Below, one piece after another: positions 50,762-58,644 of a stretch of 64,000 nt of DNA. The notes under the pieces are model-generated. The model did no database searches, had not been told where the DNA came from, and saw only the letters and a program-made list of their open reading frames with translations. The stretch spans positions 194,335-258,334 of the forward strand of contig JANNSU010000008.1 in NCBI GenBank assembly GCA_031394355.1, read 5' to 3'. Positions within the stretch are counted from its first letter, which is position 1, and each line of letters opens with the position of its first letter. A program made the translations under genes and the position numbers. The stretch is from JAEUMY01 sp031394355 (GTDB lineage: Bacteria > Pseudomonadota > Gammaproteobacteria > Burkholderiales > Usitatibacteraceae).

Positions 50762-51940
50762 TCATTGTTTACCATCTTCCTTGAACGGACTGCTCTCCTC
50801 CAGTTCATTCAGATGCGCCTCAATCCCGCCCGTCTCCCGCTGCAAGTAGTCCTCCACCGCCTTCGCAAACTGCGGATGCTTCAGCCAATGTGCTGACCAA
50901 GTCTTGGTGGGCAAAAAACCGCGTGCCAGCTTGTGCGCACCTTGTGCGCCGCCTTCGAAGAGCTTGATGCCGCGTGCAATGCAGAATTCGATGGCCTGGT
51001 AGTAGCAGGTGTCGAAGTGCAGGCCGGAGTGAAATTCCGTGGCGCCCCAGTAGCGACCGTAGAGCGTGTCGGCGTTGAAGAGATTGAGTGCGGCGCAAAT
51101 GCGCTGGCCATCGCGCCATCCCAAAACCATGAGGATGTTCTCCGGCATGCTCTTGGCGATGGCGCTGAAGAATTCTCGGGTGAGGTAGGGCGTGGAGCGA
51201 TGCTCGCGATAGGTCTTGCAGTAGCAGGCGTGGAAGAAGTCCCAGTCTGCTGCGCTGATGTCCTTGCCGACCAGATGTTGAAATGTCACACCCGCCTCGC
51301 GCACCTTGCGTCGTTCCTGCTTGATGCGCTTCCGCTTGTCATGGCTCATGGCAGCGAGATAGTCGTCGAAGCTCGCGAAGCCTGGGTTCTGCCAGTGGAA
51401 TTGGATGGTGACGCGCTTCAGCAGTCCCTCTCCCTGAATGAGATCAATTTCGCCGTCCGGCGGAAAGAGGATGTGCAGTGACGAGACCTCGCTGTTGCGC
51501 GCAGCGCTGATGGCGGTCTCGAGCAGATGACGACGATCAGCGTCGTTGGTGGCCATGAGCCGCGTGCCGGTACACGGCGTGAAGGGCACGGCAGAAAGCA
51601 GCTTGGGGAAGTAGTCGAGCCCACTGCGAGCATAGGCGTCGGCCCAGGCCCAGTCGAAGACATATTCGCCATAGGAATGCAGCTTTACATACAGCGGCAT
51701 CGCGCCCTCCAGCGCACCGTCGCGCCATAGCGTGATGTATTGCGGGATCCAGCCAGACTCGGCGCTGGCGCAGCCGGTCTCGTGCAGGCTGTGTAGCCAG
51801 GCATGGCGCAGCGTCGGGTTGCCGTCGGTCAGGGCGTCCCATTGGACGGCATCAACCTCTTCCAGCGAGTCAAGAATTCGGGGTTCGGCGGGCTTCACTG
51901 TCGGGGCTGCGGAGATGGGTTCGGGGACTGGGAAGGTCAT
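50762..51940 (-). CDS. FemAB/GNAT-like protein (peptidogalycan-biosynthesis-protein family, DUF482)
   Basis: A 392-residue protein of the GNAT-fold family related to FemAB and DUF482: DALTDGNPTLRHAWLHSLHETG near the N-terminus, YVFDWAWADAY, RKRIKQERRKV, and the C-terminal acyl-transfer region (GRYWGATEF, LHFDTCYYQAIEFCI, EGGAQGAHKLARGF). ATG 51940 is chosen; the longer open frame is low-quality upstream sequence. The substrate is unknown; amino-acyl or N-acyl transfer is inferred from the fold. Confidence 0.8.
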   Translation of the reverse strand: MTFPVPEPISAAPTVKPAEPRILDSLEEVDAVQWDALTDGNPTLRHAWLHSLHETGCASAESGWIPQYITLWRDGALEGAMPLYVKLHSYGEYVFDWAWADAYARSGLDYFPKLLSAVPFTPCTGTRLMATNDADRRHLLETAISAARNSEVSSLHILFPPDGEIDLIQGEGLLKRVTIQFHWQNPGFASFDDYLAAMSHDKRKRIKQERRKVREAGVTFQHLVGKDISAADWDFFHACYCKTYREHRSTPYLTREFFSAIAKSMPENILMVLGWRDGQRICAALNLFNADTLYGRYWGATEFHSGLHFDTCYYQAIEFCIARGIKLFEGGAQGAHKLARGFLPTKTWSAHWLKHPQFAKAVEDYLQRETGGIEAHLNELEESSPFKEDGKQ

Positions 51941-52040
51941 GACAGCGGAGAAGGGTAACAAGGAAGATCGCTTACCGCGTCTATAATTTGGGGCGGTGTG
52001 AACATGTCGAGTACTCACAATGTGCGAATTTCGACTGGCT

Positions 52041-52123
52041 GTAGCCCGGATGTAGCGTAGCGGAATCCGGGTGGTGCATCATCTGCTGACACCCCGGATT
52101 CAGCGTTGCCTCATCCGGACTAC
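52041..52123. repeat. REP-like imperfect inverted repeat
   Basis: GTAGCCCGGATGTAGCGTAG...GGAATCCGGG (52041-52071) is mirrored by CCCCGGATTCAGCGTTGCC...CATCCGGACTAC (52092-52123). The GTAGCCCGGAT...AATCCGGG pattern is a REP-type element widespread in proteobacteria. It lies between the FemAB-like and nadE genes. Confidence 0.85.
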
Positions 52124-52129
52124 GATACT

Positions 52130-52141
52130 GCGAATATTCGC
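52130..52141. repeat. palindrome GCGAATATTCGC, copy 17
   Basis: Intergenic, full 14-mer, 6 bp after the REP-like element and 30 bp before the nadE start. Confidence 0.98.
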
Positions 52142-52171
52142 AATAGCCTCCTGCCTCCAATCACAAAGCAA

Positions 52172-53770
52172 ATGAAAATCGCAGTCGCCCAGATCAACAC
52201 CACAGTCGGAGACTTCGCGGGCAATACGGCGCGCGTGCTGGACGCCATCGCTACAGCCAAGGCTGGCGGTGCCACGTTGCTCGTTGCGCCTGAATTGGCG
52301 CTCTCCGGCTATCCGCCGGAAGATCTCCTGTATCGCGAGGATTTCTATGAGCAGGCACAGACTGCGTTGGAGCAGGTTGCAGCCGCCGCGCAGGGCATCG
52401 CCGTGGTGGTGGGCTATCCGCGTACCGAAAATGGCGTGCGCTACAACGCCGCCGCCTTGTGCCGGGACGGTCGCGTGGAGGATATCTACGACAAACAGAA
52501 GCTGCCCAACTATCGTGTGTTCGACGAGAAGCGCTACTTCGAGGCGGGCCATGTGCCGATGGTGTTTGAACATGAGGGTCGGCGCATTGGCGCCACCATT
52601 TGCGAGGACCTGTGGTTTCCTGAACCTGCAGCCCAAGCCAAGGCGGCGGGGGCAGAGTTGCTGTTGTCACTGAATGCATCGCCTTATCACCTGGACAAAC
52701 TCGCCGAACGCTACGAGGTCATGCGCATGCGCGTGCGGGAGACGGGGCTGCCACTGCTCTATGTTCACTGGACCGGCGGGCAGGACGAGCTGGTGTTCGA
52801 TGGTGCCTCGTTCGCGCTGGATGCGAAGGGCACCGTGACGTATCAGGCCCCGTCGTTCCTGGAGACGGTGGACATCGTGGATTACAGCGGCGCCAGTGTG
52901 ACGGGTGCCATTGCCGCCAAGCAGTCGCTGGAGGCCACGGTGTATCAGGCGCTCGTGACCGGCGTCCGCGACTACGTCAACAAGAACGGCTTCCCCGGCG
53001 TGTTGCTGGGCCTTTCCGGCGGTATCGATTCCGCCCTGGTGCTGGCGCTGGTGGTCGATGCACTCGGCAAAAATCGTGTGCATGCGGTGATGATGCCTTC
53101 CGACTACACGGCCGGCATCAGCGTCGAGGACGCGCGCGAGATGGTGAAGATACTCGGCGTGCAATACAGCGAGATCGCCATCAAACCCATGTTCGAGGCA
53201 TTTCGTGCGTCACTCGCCGACAATTTCAAGGGTCGGCCAGAGGACACGACCGAAGAGAACCTCCAGTCGCGCATCCGCGGCATGCTGCTCATGGCCATGA
53301 GCAACAAGTTTGGCTCCATCGTCATCACCACTGGCAACAAGAGCGAGATGGCCACTGGCTATGCCACGCTTTACGGCGACATGGCAGGCGGGTTTGCATT
53401 GCTGAAGGACATCAATAAGTTGCTGGTGTATCGGCTCTCCAACTATCGCAACACGCTGGGGCGGGTCATTCCACAGCGGGTGATCGACCGTCCACCGTCC
53501 GCGGAGCTGAAGCCCGACCAGAAGGATCAGGATTCGCTGCCGCCGTACGATATTCTGGATGCCATCATCGAGCGCTTCATGGAGCAGGACCAGAGCCCGG
53601 AGACCATCATTGCTGCCGGATTCGAGGCAGCAACCGTGCGGCGGGTCGTGCGGCTCATCCAGGTCAACGAGTACAAGCGCCGCCAGGCGCCGGTCGGCGT
53701 GCGCATCACGCCGCGTGGCTTCGGCAAGGACTGGCGCTATCCGATAACATCGAAATACAGGCCCCAATAG
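52172..53770 (+). CDS. nadE: glutamine-dependent NAD+ synthetase
   Basis: A 532-residue enzyme with an N-terminal nitrilase-type glutaminase domain (catalytic E41, K110 and C144 in ATICEDLWFP) and a C-terminal synthetase domain with the PP-loop LGLSGGIDSA near residue 280. ATG 52172 (MKIAVAQINTTVGD) is the family start; the upstream frame runs into repeat DNA. Followed after 41 bp by a PII gene, a pairing that suggests nitrogen/energy control of NAD synthesis. Confidence 0.95.
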   Translation: MKIAVAQINTTVGDFAGNTARVLDAIATAKAGGATLLVAPELALSGYPPEDLLYREDFYEQAQTALEQVAAAAQGIAVVVGYPRTENGVRYNAAALCRDGRVEDIYDKQKLPNYRVFDEKRYFEAGHVPMVFEHEGRRIGATICEDLWFPEPAAQAKAAGAELLLSLNASPYHLDKLAERYEVMRMRVRETGLPLLYVHWTGGQDELVFDGASFALDAKGTVTYQAPSFLETVDIVDYSGASVTGAIAAKQSLEATVYQALVTGVRDYVNKNGFPGVLLGLSGGIDSALVLALVVDALGKNRVHAVMMPSDYTAGISVEDAREMVKILGVQYSEIAIKPMFEAFRASLADNFKGRPEDTTEENLQSRIRGMLLMAMSNKFGSIVITTGNKSEMATGYATLYGDMAGGFALLKDINKLLVYRLSNYRNTLGRVIPQRVIDRPPSAELKPDQKDQDSLPPYDILDAIIERFMEQDQSPETIIAAGFEAATVRRVVRLIQVNEYKRRQAPVGVRITPRGFGKDWRYPITSKYRPQ

Positions 53771-53811
53771 CCTGCAAGCCTCAATAACCCGTTGACCGCC
53801 CGGAGCCGTGA

Positions 53812-54150
53812 ATGAAAAAAATCGAAGCCGTCATCAAGCCGTTCAAGCTGGAAGAGGTTCGAGAGGCCCTGTCCGAGATCGGCGTATCCGGCCTCACCGT
53901 GACCGAGGTGAAGGGATTTGGCCGCCAGAAGGGCCATACCGAGCTCTATCGTGGGGCCGAGTACACGGTCGACTTCCTGCCCAAAGTGAAGGTGGAAGTG
54001 GTCATGGAGGACAGCATGGTCGACAAGGCGGTCGACGCGATCATCCGTGCGGCGCGCACAGGGAAAATCGGCGACGGGAAGATTTTCGTCACGAATGTGG
54101 AGCAGGTGGTTCGCATCCGCACTGGCGAAACCAACGAGTCGGCAGTCTGA
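53812..54150 (+). CDS. glnB: P-II family nitrogen regulator
   Basis: A 112-residue PII protein with T-loop GHTELYRGAEYTVDFLPK and uridylylation site Y51. It senses 2-oxoglutarate and ATP/ADP and acts by protein contact. GlnB versus GlnK cannot be decided here; no amtB follows. The neighbour nadE is a plausible target. The last codons and stop lie in the first unit of a 29-bp tandem repeat. Confidence 0.93.
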   Translation: MKKIEAVIKPFKLEEVREALSEIGVSGLTVTEVKGFGRQKGHTELYRGAEYTVDFLPKVKVEVVMEDSMVDKAVDAIIRAARTGKIGDGKIFVTNVEQVVRIRTGETNESAV

Positions 54151-54221
54151 CGCTGCCTTGGTACGAGTCGGCAGTCTGACGCTGCCTTGGAGCGAGTCGG
54201 CGGTCTCACGCTTCCTTGAGA
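54135..54221. repeat. three 29-bp tandem repeats at the glnB 3' end
   Basis: Units start at 54135, 54164 and 54193 (CGAGTCGGCAGTCTGACGCT...). The first carries the last codons and the TGA of glnB; the third is decayed. Each of the first two contains a TGA in the same place. Confidence 0.92.
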
Positions 54222-54371
54222 CGAATCTACTGTCCAGGGCTGCACTCCACAATGGGATGGCTGGGCGTGCGGACAGTGTCAAAGCCCATGATTCCCGACG
54301 GAAATTGTGCCGAATGTGGTAATTTACCGCCGGTAAGCCCGGTCAAGCCGGACAAGATAAGGGGATAAAAA

Positions 54372-54509
54372 ATGTTGTTGGCGGCCTTTTACGTATTTTC
54401 GATCCTGTGCATCGTGCTGTACTACACGGGGCACCTGAAGCGCTGGAACTGCGAGTGGGTTCTCATTCTGCTGGCCATCGCTGTGTTTCCTGCGGTCTTG
54501 TTCCTCTGA
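54372..54509 (+). CDS. 45-residue small membrane protein
   Basis: A short frame starting ATG 54372, preceded by a purine-rich AAGGGG about 6-8 bp upstream. It encodes two hydrophobic stretches (MLLAAFYVFSILCIVLYYTG and VLILLAIAVFPAVLFL) around a short polar turn. A strong terminator follows 46 bp downstream, which supports a real transcription unit. No family recognised. Confidence 0.55.
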   Translation: MLLAAFYVFSILCIVLYYTGHLKRWNCEWVLILLAIAVFPAVLFL

Positions 54510-54555
54510 CGGTTGTTTGTTGCAATGCAATGATCTGAATAATCAGCTCACAAGC

Positions 54556-54584
54556 AAAAACCCGCCTTTTGGCGGGTTTTTTGT
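54556..54584. terminator. strong rho-independent terminator
   Basis: A 10-bp stem (AAAACCCGCC / GGCGGGTTTT), TTTT loop and continuing T-run. It ends the glnB/small-ORF transcript and, read in reverse, the YCII gene. Confidence 0.92.
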
Positions 54585-54607
54585 TTGTTGTCGTGGCATG
54601 GGCAGGC

Positions 54608-55423
54608 TCAGGGGAAAACGCCTGTCGGCACGGTCCAATAGAAGGTTTCCACTTTCAAGCGTCCGGCCTTGACCGCCGGGTCCTCTGCCGAGAGTGCCTC
54701 GGCAGCCGCCAGCGTATTCAGCTTGAACAGGAACACCCCGCGCCGCGCGCCGCCGCCCGCAAAGGGCCCTGCAATGGCCAGCTTGCCGGCTTCATGCATC
54801 TTGTTGATGTGGGCCATGTGGCCGGCCTGGATGTCCTTGGCTTCCTCGGGCGAGTGCGTCATGTTCGGCCCGGTGATCAGCATGCCGAAGACGTAGCGGG
54901 TGTCCTTGTCGACCTTCGCCACGGGCTTGATGAAGGCACGTGCGGCGAACCAGGTGAGCGGCTCGGCCCGCAACTTGCCCGCCTTCACCAATGGCAGCTC
55001 TGCGATGACTGCGGCGGCTTCGTCCGGCTTTTCTGTCTTGATGACCACCATTGCGCGCAGATTGCCTCCCTCTGACACCGGGCCTGCGGCGGCGATCCTG
55101 CCGGACTCGATGAGCGTGCGTACGGCATCGGCGTGCGACTTTGCAGCAGCCGCGTCCGGTGCATCGCCTTCCGCGTAAAGCAGTGTGAGCTGCATGCGGC
55201 CCATGTCGTACTCGGGTTTCATCTGTGCGTGAGCCAAGGTGGCAAAACCTGCGCAGGCAGCCAGCATAAACCGCACTGTCGTCGCCCCGGCGAAAGCCGG
55301 GGTCCAGCGACGTTCTGCAAACTGCCACGAAAGACACTGGGCCCCGGCTTTCGCCGGGGTGACGAATGCTTTTCGAGCCGCCGACAATACGCCAGTACCC
55401 CAGGCGCGAATATTCGCAATCAT
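54608..55423 (-). CDS. exported protein with two YCII domains
   Basis: A 271-residue protein with two YCII-type domains (about 75-165 and 175-265; SHADAVRTLIESGRIAAAGP and GHMAHINKMHEAGKLAIAGP). The start ATG 55423 has GGAGG 4 bp upstream. Codons 1-5 or so come from a palindrome copy (MIANIR). Residues of about 20-49 (FVTPAKAGAQ...RRWTPAFAGATT) are the translation of a REP-like hairpin pair read in frame between the N-terminal charged part and the hydrophobic core (FMLAACAGFATLAHA) of the signal peptide. Export may therefore be impaired, or start from a later codon. Confidence 0.8.
   Translation of the reverse strand: MIANIRAWGTGVLSAARKAFVTPAKAGAQCLSWQFAERRWTPAFAGATTVRFMLAACAGFATLAHAQMKPEYDMGRMQLTLLYAEGDAPDAAAAKSHADAVRTLIESGRIAAAGPVSEGGNLRAMVVIKTEKPDEAAAVIAELPLVKAGKLRAEPLTWFAARAFIKPVAKVDKDTRYVFGMLITGPNMTHSPEEAKDIQAGHMAHINKMHEAGKLAIAGPFAGGGARRGVFLFKLNTLAAAEALSAEDPAVKAGRLKVETFYWTVPTGVFP
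55279..55366. repeat. REP-like hairpin pair inside the YCII gene
   Basis: Two inverted copies of the CCCCGGCGAAAGCCGGGGTC element (about 55279-55306 and 55336-55366) separated by about 30 bp. The same motif (VTPAKAGV.../WTPAFAGATT when translated) is a common proteobacterial REP-type repeat. Confidence 0.9.
55406..55417. repeat. palindrome GCGAATATTCGC, copy 18
   Basis: Within the first codons of the two-domain YCII gene (ANIR frame), flanked C/A. Confidence 0.98.
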
Positions 55424-55445
55424 GTTTCCTCCAAAGTGATGCTGC

Positions 55446-56015
55446 TCAACCCGCCTGATCGTAAGCCGCCTTCAACCACGCCACGAGCTCGGCATTGATG
55501 TCTTTGGCGCTCTCAACCCGAACGCGGTGCGACACCATGGCATTGAAGCTGCCCGAGGCTTCCAGCCTGCCAGCGGCGGTAAGGCCTTTGAGATTGATGC
55601 CGACGTCGAGGCGGGTTGCCGTGGAGGGCTGGATGAGCGCGAACTGCTTCTTGCGCCTGAGGCTCACGTAGGCCTTCTTCGGCGAGACCTCCACATCGCC
55701 ACCGAACTTCCCGATCTTCTTCATGAGGTCGTCATACATCGGCTTCAGTGCTGCCTTGGTGCCTGCGTACTGCGCTTCCAGCAGATCATCGCTTGCCGGT
55801 GCGTCGGCGCCATGCTCACCGCGTGCGGTCAAGGCAATGAGGTTGGCATTGCCGTGTCCCATGCCGTGTTCTTCCTTTAGCCACTTCACCATCTCGCCGT
55901 GCTTTTCAAACTTCTGCGCCTTCACCAGCTTGGCCCATTGCTCGACTGACTTGCCGGTTGTGGCCTGGATGTTCTTGATCTGGGATTCGATTGCCTTGTC
56001 GATTGCGGTTGCCAT
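55446..56015 (-). CDS. DUF4287/DUF5655 domain protein
   Basis: A 189-residue protein with an N-terminal DUF4287 segment (SVEQWAKLVKAQKFEKHGEMVKWLKEEHGMGHGNANLIAL) and a C-terminal DUF5655-like segment (KKAYVSLRRKKQFALIQPST). ATG 56015 has GAGGAG 9 bp upstream; TTG 56021 is an alternative. These families are cytoplasmic and of unknown function. Confidence 0.75.
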   Translation of the reverse strand: MATAIDKAIESQIKNIQATTGKSVEQWAKLVKAQKFEKHGEMVKWLKEEHGMGHGNANLIALTARGEHGADAPASDDLLEAQYAGTKAALKPMYDDLMKKIGKFGGDVEVSPKKAYVSLRRKKQFALIQPSTATRLDVGINLKGLTAAGRLEASGSFNAMVSHRVRVESAKDINAELVAWLKAAYDQAG

Positions 56016-56099
56016 GTTCAATTTCTCCTCTGATGTGACTTCCTAGCAGAAGTTGTAAAGCGAACGACACGGGGTCCCGTCCTGCGACGGGACGACAAG

Positions 56100-56618
56100 C
56101 TACTTCAGCGGCCAGTTTTCAACATGCGTCTTCTTCGGCAACACGAATTCCAGTTTGCCGAAGAGCCAATACATGACCCGGGTGGAGAAGGGCGGCTTGC
56201 CGTTTTCTACGATGGCCTTGATGTTGTTCACCATGAAGGTGCCCCCCTTCATCATTTCCTTCTCGGTGTTGGTGCCGGGCGGGATGTCGTAGACGGTGAG
56301 TGTCAACTCGACCCCGCCGTCCTTCTCCAGCAGGTCATAGACCACACGGGTGAACGGATCATCGTACTGGGTGAAGCGATGGGTATGAGCGAAGCGGCGC
56401 GGCGGGTCGTATTCCACCACCTCACCGATGACGATGGCGCACTGGTTGCTGATGGTACGCATCTGCATTTTCACGCCCTTGGCGATCTGTGCGGACGTGT
56501 GCATGACCGCATTGAAAATGCCTTGCAGCGGCGCGCCGACCGTGGCGACCTCGCGCCACACATCCTCAATTCGGCCGCGGATGAATACCTTGAAAATCGC
56601 CTTGTTCTCTTCGCTCAT
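56100..56618 (-). CDS. SRPBCC (AHSA1-like) domain protein
   Basis: A 172-residue START-like hydrophobic-pocket protein (IRGRIEDVWREVATVGAP, EYDPPRRFAHTHRF, GVELTLTVYDIPPGT). Genes of this type commonly follow an ArsR regulator, as here, with a 53-bp overlap. Ligand unknown. Confidence 0.82.
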   Translation of the reverse strand: MSEENKAIFKVFIRGRIEDVWREVATVGAPLQGIFNAVMHTSAQIAKGVKMQMRTISNQCAIVIGEVVEYDPPRRFAHTHRFTQYDDPFTRVVYDLLEKDGGVELTLTVYDIPPGTNTEKEMMKGGTFMVNNIKAIVENGKPPFSTRVMYWLFGKLEFVLPKKTHVENWPLK

Positions 56619-56955
56619 CGTCTTCTCCCTTGTTGTTACCCTCGATGTGATATTTCAAGCGGGTGAGCGGGCTGGCCCACAGGTGCGAATATTCGCTCAT
56701 CCAGCGGTCGGTGATCATCTGGATCGGCACGGCGTTGAACCACAACCGCCGCATGCGCCCCTCCTTCTCGGAGATGACCAGCCCGGCCTCCTCCAGTACC
56801 GCCAGGTGCTTCATGACATTGATACGGCTCTCGTCGAAGAATCCGGAGAGATCGTTTACCGAGCAGCCGGGTGCGTCCTTGATGAGATCCAGCATGCGTC
56901 GCCGGCTGGCGGATGCCAAGGCGCGGAATACGTTGTCCATCGATTCGGGCTGCAT
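56566..56955 (-). CDS. ArsR-family transcriptional regulator
   Basis: A 129-residue winged-HTH repressor (FRALASASRRRMLDLIKDAPGCSVNDLSGFFDESRINVMKHLAVLEEAGLV). No obvious metal-binding Cys pair, so probably one of the ArsR members paired with SRPBCC proteins. A palindrome copy encodes MSEYSHLW near residue 87. The inverted repeat immediately upstream (56958-56973) is a likely autoregulatory operator. Confidence 0.87.
   Translation of the reverse strand: MQPESMDNVFRALASASRRRMLDLIKDAPGCSVNDLSGFFDESRINVMKHLAVLEEAGLVISEKEGRMRRLWFNAVPIQMITDRWMSEYSHLWASPLTRLKYHIEGNNKGEDDERREQGDFQGIHPRPN
56685..56696. repeat. palindrome GCGAATATTCGC, copy 19
   Basis: Inside the ArsR-type gene (EYS frame), flanked T/T. 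Confidence 0.98.
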
Positions 56956-56957
56956 AG

Positions 56958-56973
56958 GTAACCAAATGGTTAC
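56958..56973. promoter_or_regulatory. candidate ArsR operator
   Basis: Arms GTAACCA and TGGTTAC separated by two A, 2 bp before the ArsR-type start codon. ArsR proteins bind such short dyads; position suggests autorepression of the arsR-SRPBCC pair. Confidence 0.6.
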
Positions 56974-56990
56974 TTATTTGGTGATTGCTG

Positions 56991-57794
56991 TCAAGCCAGT
57001 CGTGCCAAAGGATCCTGCTTGTAGAACAGCCGGAGTTGCTCGTAAGCCGCCGGATAGTCCTCTTTCACCAGATCGGGCGTCTCGAAGAACGCCTCGGAGA
57101 TGACGGCAAAGAACTCTGCCGGGTTCTCCGCGCCATAGGAGTCGATGGGCAGGTCGGCATAGGCGGCATCACCGCGTTGGTGTGACGCGGCATCCGCCTC
57201 ATCCGTACGCTTGCAGAAATCCAGATACGCCTCCATGAACGCACGCTTCCACGTCTCGCTGTTCATGCCCTTGTGCAACGGCGGATAGCCGTTGGGCTCA
57301 CCGTTCAGCATGTCCAGCTTGTGCGCAAACTCGTGGATGACGACGTTGAAGCCGTCGATGCGCTCGTCTTCGTTGGAAGAGCGGGCCACATCTTCGTAGG
57401 AGAGCACCACCGGCCCGCCCAGCCACGCTTCGCCCGCGAGTGGATCAGCCACGGTATGCACAACGCCCGCTTCATCGGTGATTTCGCGCTCGGGCACAAA
57501 CTGGGACGGGTAGAGAATGATGTCAGACCAACCGTCGAGGTAGTCCAGCCCAAGCTCCAGTACGAGGATGCAGGCCTGCGCAGCGATCTGCACCCGCATC
57601 AGTTCGGTCACTTCATGGCCAGCGGCGCCGATGATGTGCTTCCGGTGCAGGAAGTCGGAGGCGATGAGTCTCAGCTTGTCGCGCTCTGCCGGGGACAGCC
57701 CGCGCATGAAAAGATAGGGCACCGTCGCGGCGCCCCAGAGGTTCTGCGAAATCGGCTGAAACGTCTTTTTCTTGCCAAAGATCCAGCCGAGCAT
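56991..57794 (-). CDS. mtfA: zinc-dependent peptidase MtfA
   Basis: A 267-residue metallopeptidase with the gluzincin motif HEFAH (H154, E155, H158). In E. coli MtfA binds the Mlc repressor and influences glucose PTS expression; its peptidase activity has been shown in vitro. It lies 7 bp after the DUF2807 gene on the same strand, so both may be cotranscribed. Confidence 0.92.
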   Translation of the reverse strand: MLGWIFGKKKTFQPISQNLWGAATVPYLFMRGLSPAERDKLRLIASDFLHRKHIIGAAGHEVTELMRVQIAAQACILVLELGLDYLDGWSDIILYPSQFVPEREITDEAGVVHTVADPLAGEAWLGGPVVLSYEDVARSSNEDERIDGFNVVIHEFAHKLDMLNGEPNGYPPLHKGMNSETWKRAFMEAYLDFCKRTDEADAASHQRGDAAYADLPIDSYGAENPAEFFAVISEAFFETPDLVKEDYPAAYEQLRLFYKQDPLARLA

Positions 57795-57801
57795 GTTTCT
57801 C

Positions 57802-58563
57802 CTAGTTGGCAGTGGGCGCGTCGCCGAGCTTCCTGGTGCTGCCGGAGCCGAGGACGGATTGTTTCACTTCAGGATTGCCGTAGTACTTCACGTCGCCGGA
57901 ACCCGCCACGCTGACATTGAGGTGGGTTTTGGCCCAGACAGTGGCATCGCCGGAGCCCGCAATGCTGACCTTGACCTTGTCCGCCTCGAGCCCACCCGTC
58001 TTCACATCACCCGAGCCGGCAATGGAGGTCTCCACCGCGCCAGATTTGCCTTTGGCTGTGAAGTTGCCGCTGCCTGCAATGGAGATCTTTACCGTCTCTG
58101 CGTTCAGCGACTTGATGTCGACATCGCCCGCTCCGGCAATACTGGCCTTGAAGTTGCCGGACTTGAGCTGGTCCGACATCACGTCGCCGGAGCCGGCCAC
58201 GCTGATCGTTTCCAGCGTCTTCACGTAAACCGTTGCCTTCAGCGGCACTTTGGTCTTCACGTTCATGTTCTTCTCGGCGAAACGCAGCTTGAGACTGCCA
58301 CGCTCGACCTCTGTCTCGATAAGGGCAACGATGTTGTCATCGCCTTCCAGCGTCACGCCTTCCTTGTCGCCCTGAATGACGGTGACCTTGGCCGGCAAGC
58401 TGACACTGAGGCCGGTGAATCCGGAAACGGTGCGCGTATCAGTTTTGGATGTGCCCGAGCCCGTGACGCTCTTGCCCCAGCCCCATGCCGAAGCGGTTTG
58501 GGAGAGCAGGGCGGCAGCGGCTACAAGGGCGATGGTGGAAGCGAGTTTGCGAAAAGTGGTCAT
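57802..58563 (-). CDS. exported head-GIN (DUF2807) domain protein
   Basis: A 253-residue protein with a signal peptide (about 1-26) and a right-handed beta-helix-like DUF2807 domain with repeated GSGD units (IAGSGDV, VAGSGDV). ATG 58563 has GAGGAAA upstream. It is a predicted envelope or secreted adhesin-like repeat protein; the function is unknown. Confidence 0.82.
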   Translation of the reverse strand: MTTFRKLASTIALVAAAALLSQTASAWGWGKSVTGSGTSKTDTRTVSGFTGLSVSLPAKVTVIQGDKEGVTLEGDDNIVALIETEVERGSLKLRFAEKNMNVKTKVPLKATVYVKTLETISVAGSGDVMSDQLKSGNFKASIAGAGDVDIKSLNAETVKISIAGSGNFTAKGKSGAVETSIAGSGDVKTGGLEADKVKVSIAGSGDATVWAKTHLNVSVAGSGDVKYYGNPEVKQSVLGSGSTRKLGDAPTAN

Positions 58564-58644
58564 GTGAATTTCCTCGAAATGGGTGCGAATGTGCACGTTA
58601 CGAGGCTATGACGCGGCAAGCCCGGGTTTTGGATTTGCCGCGGA

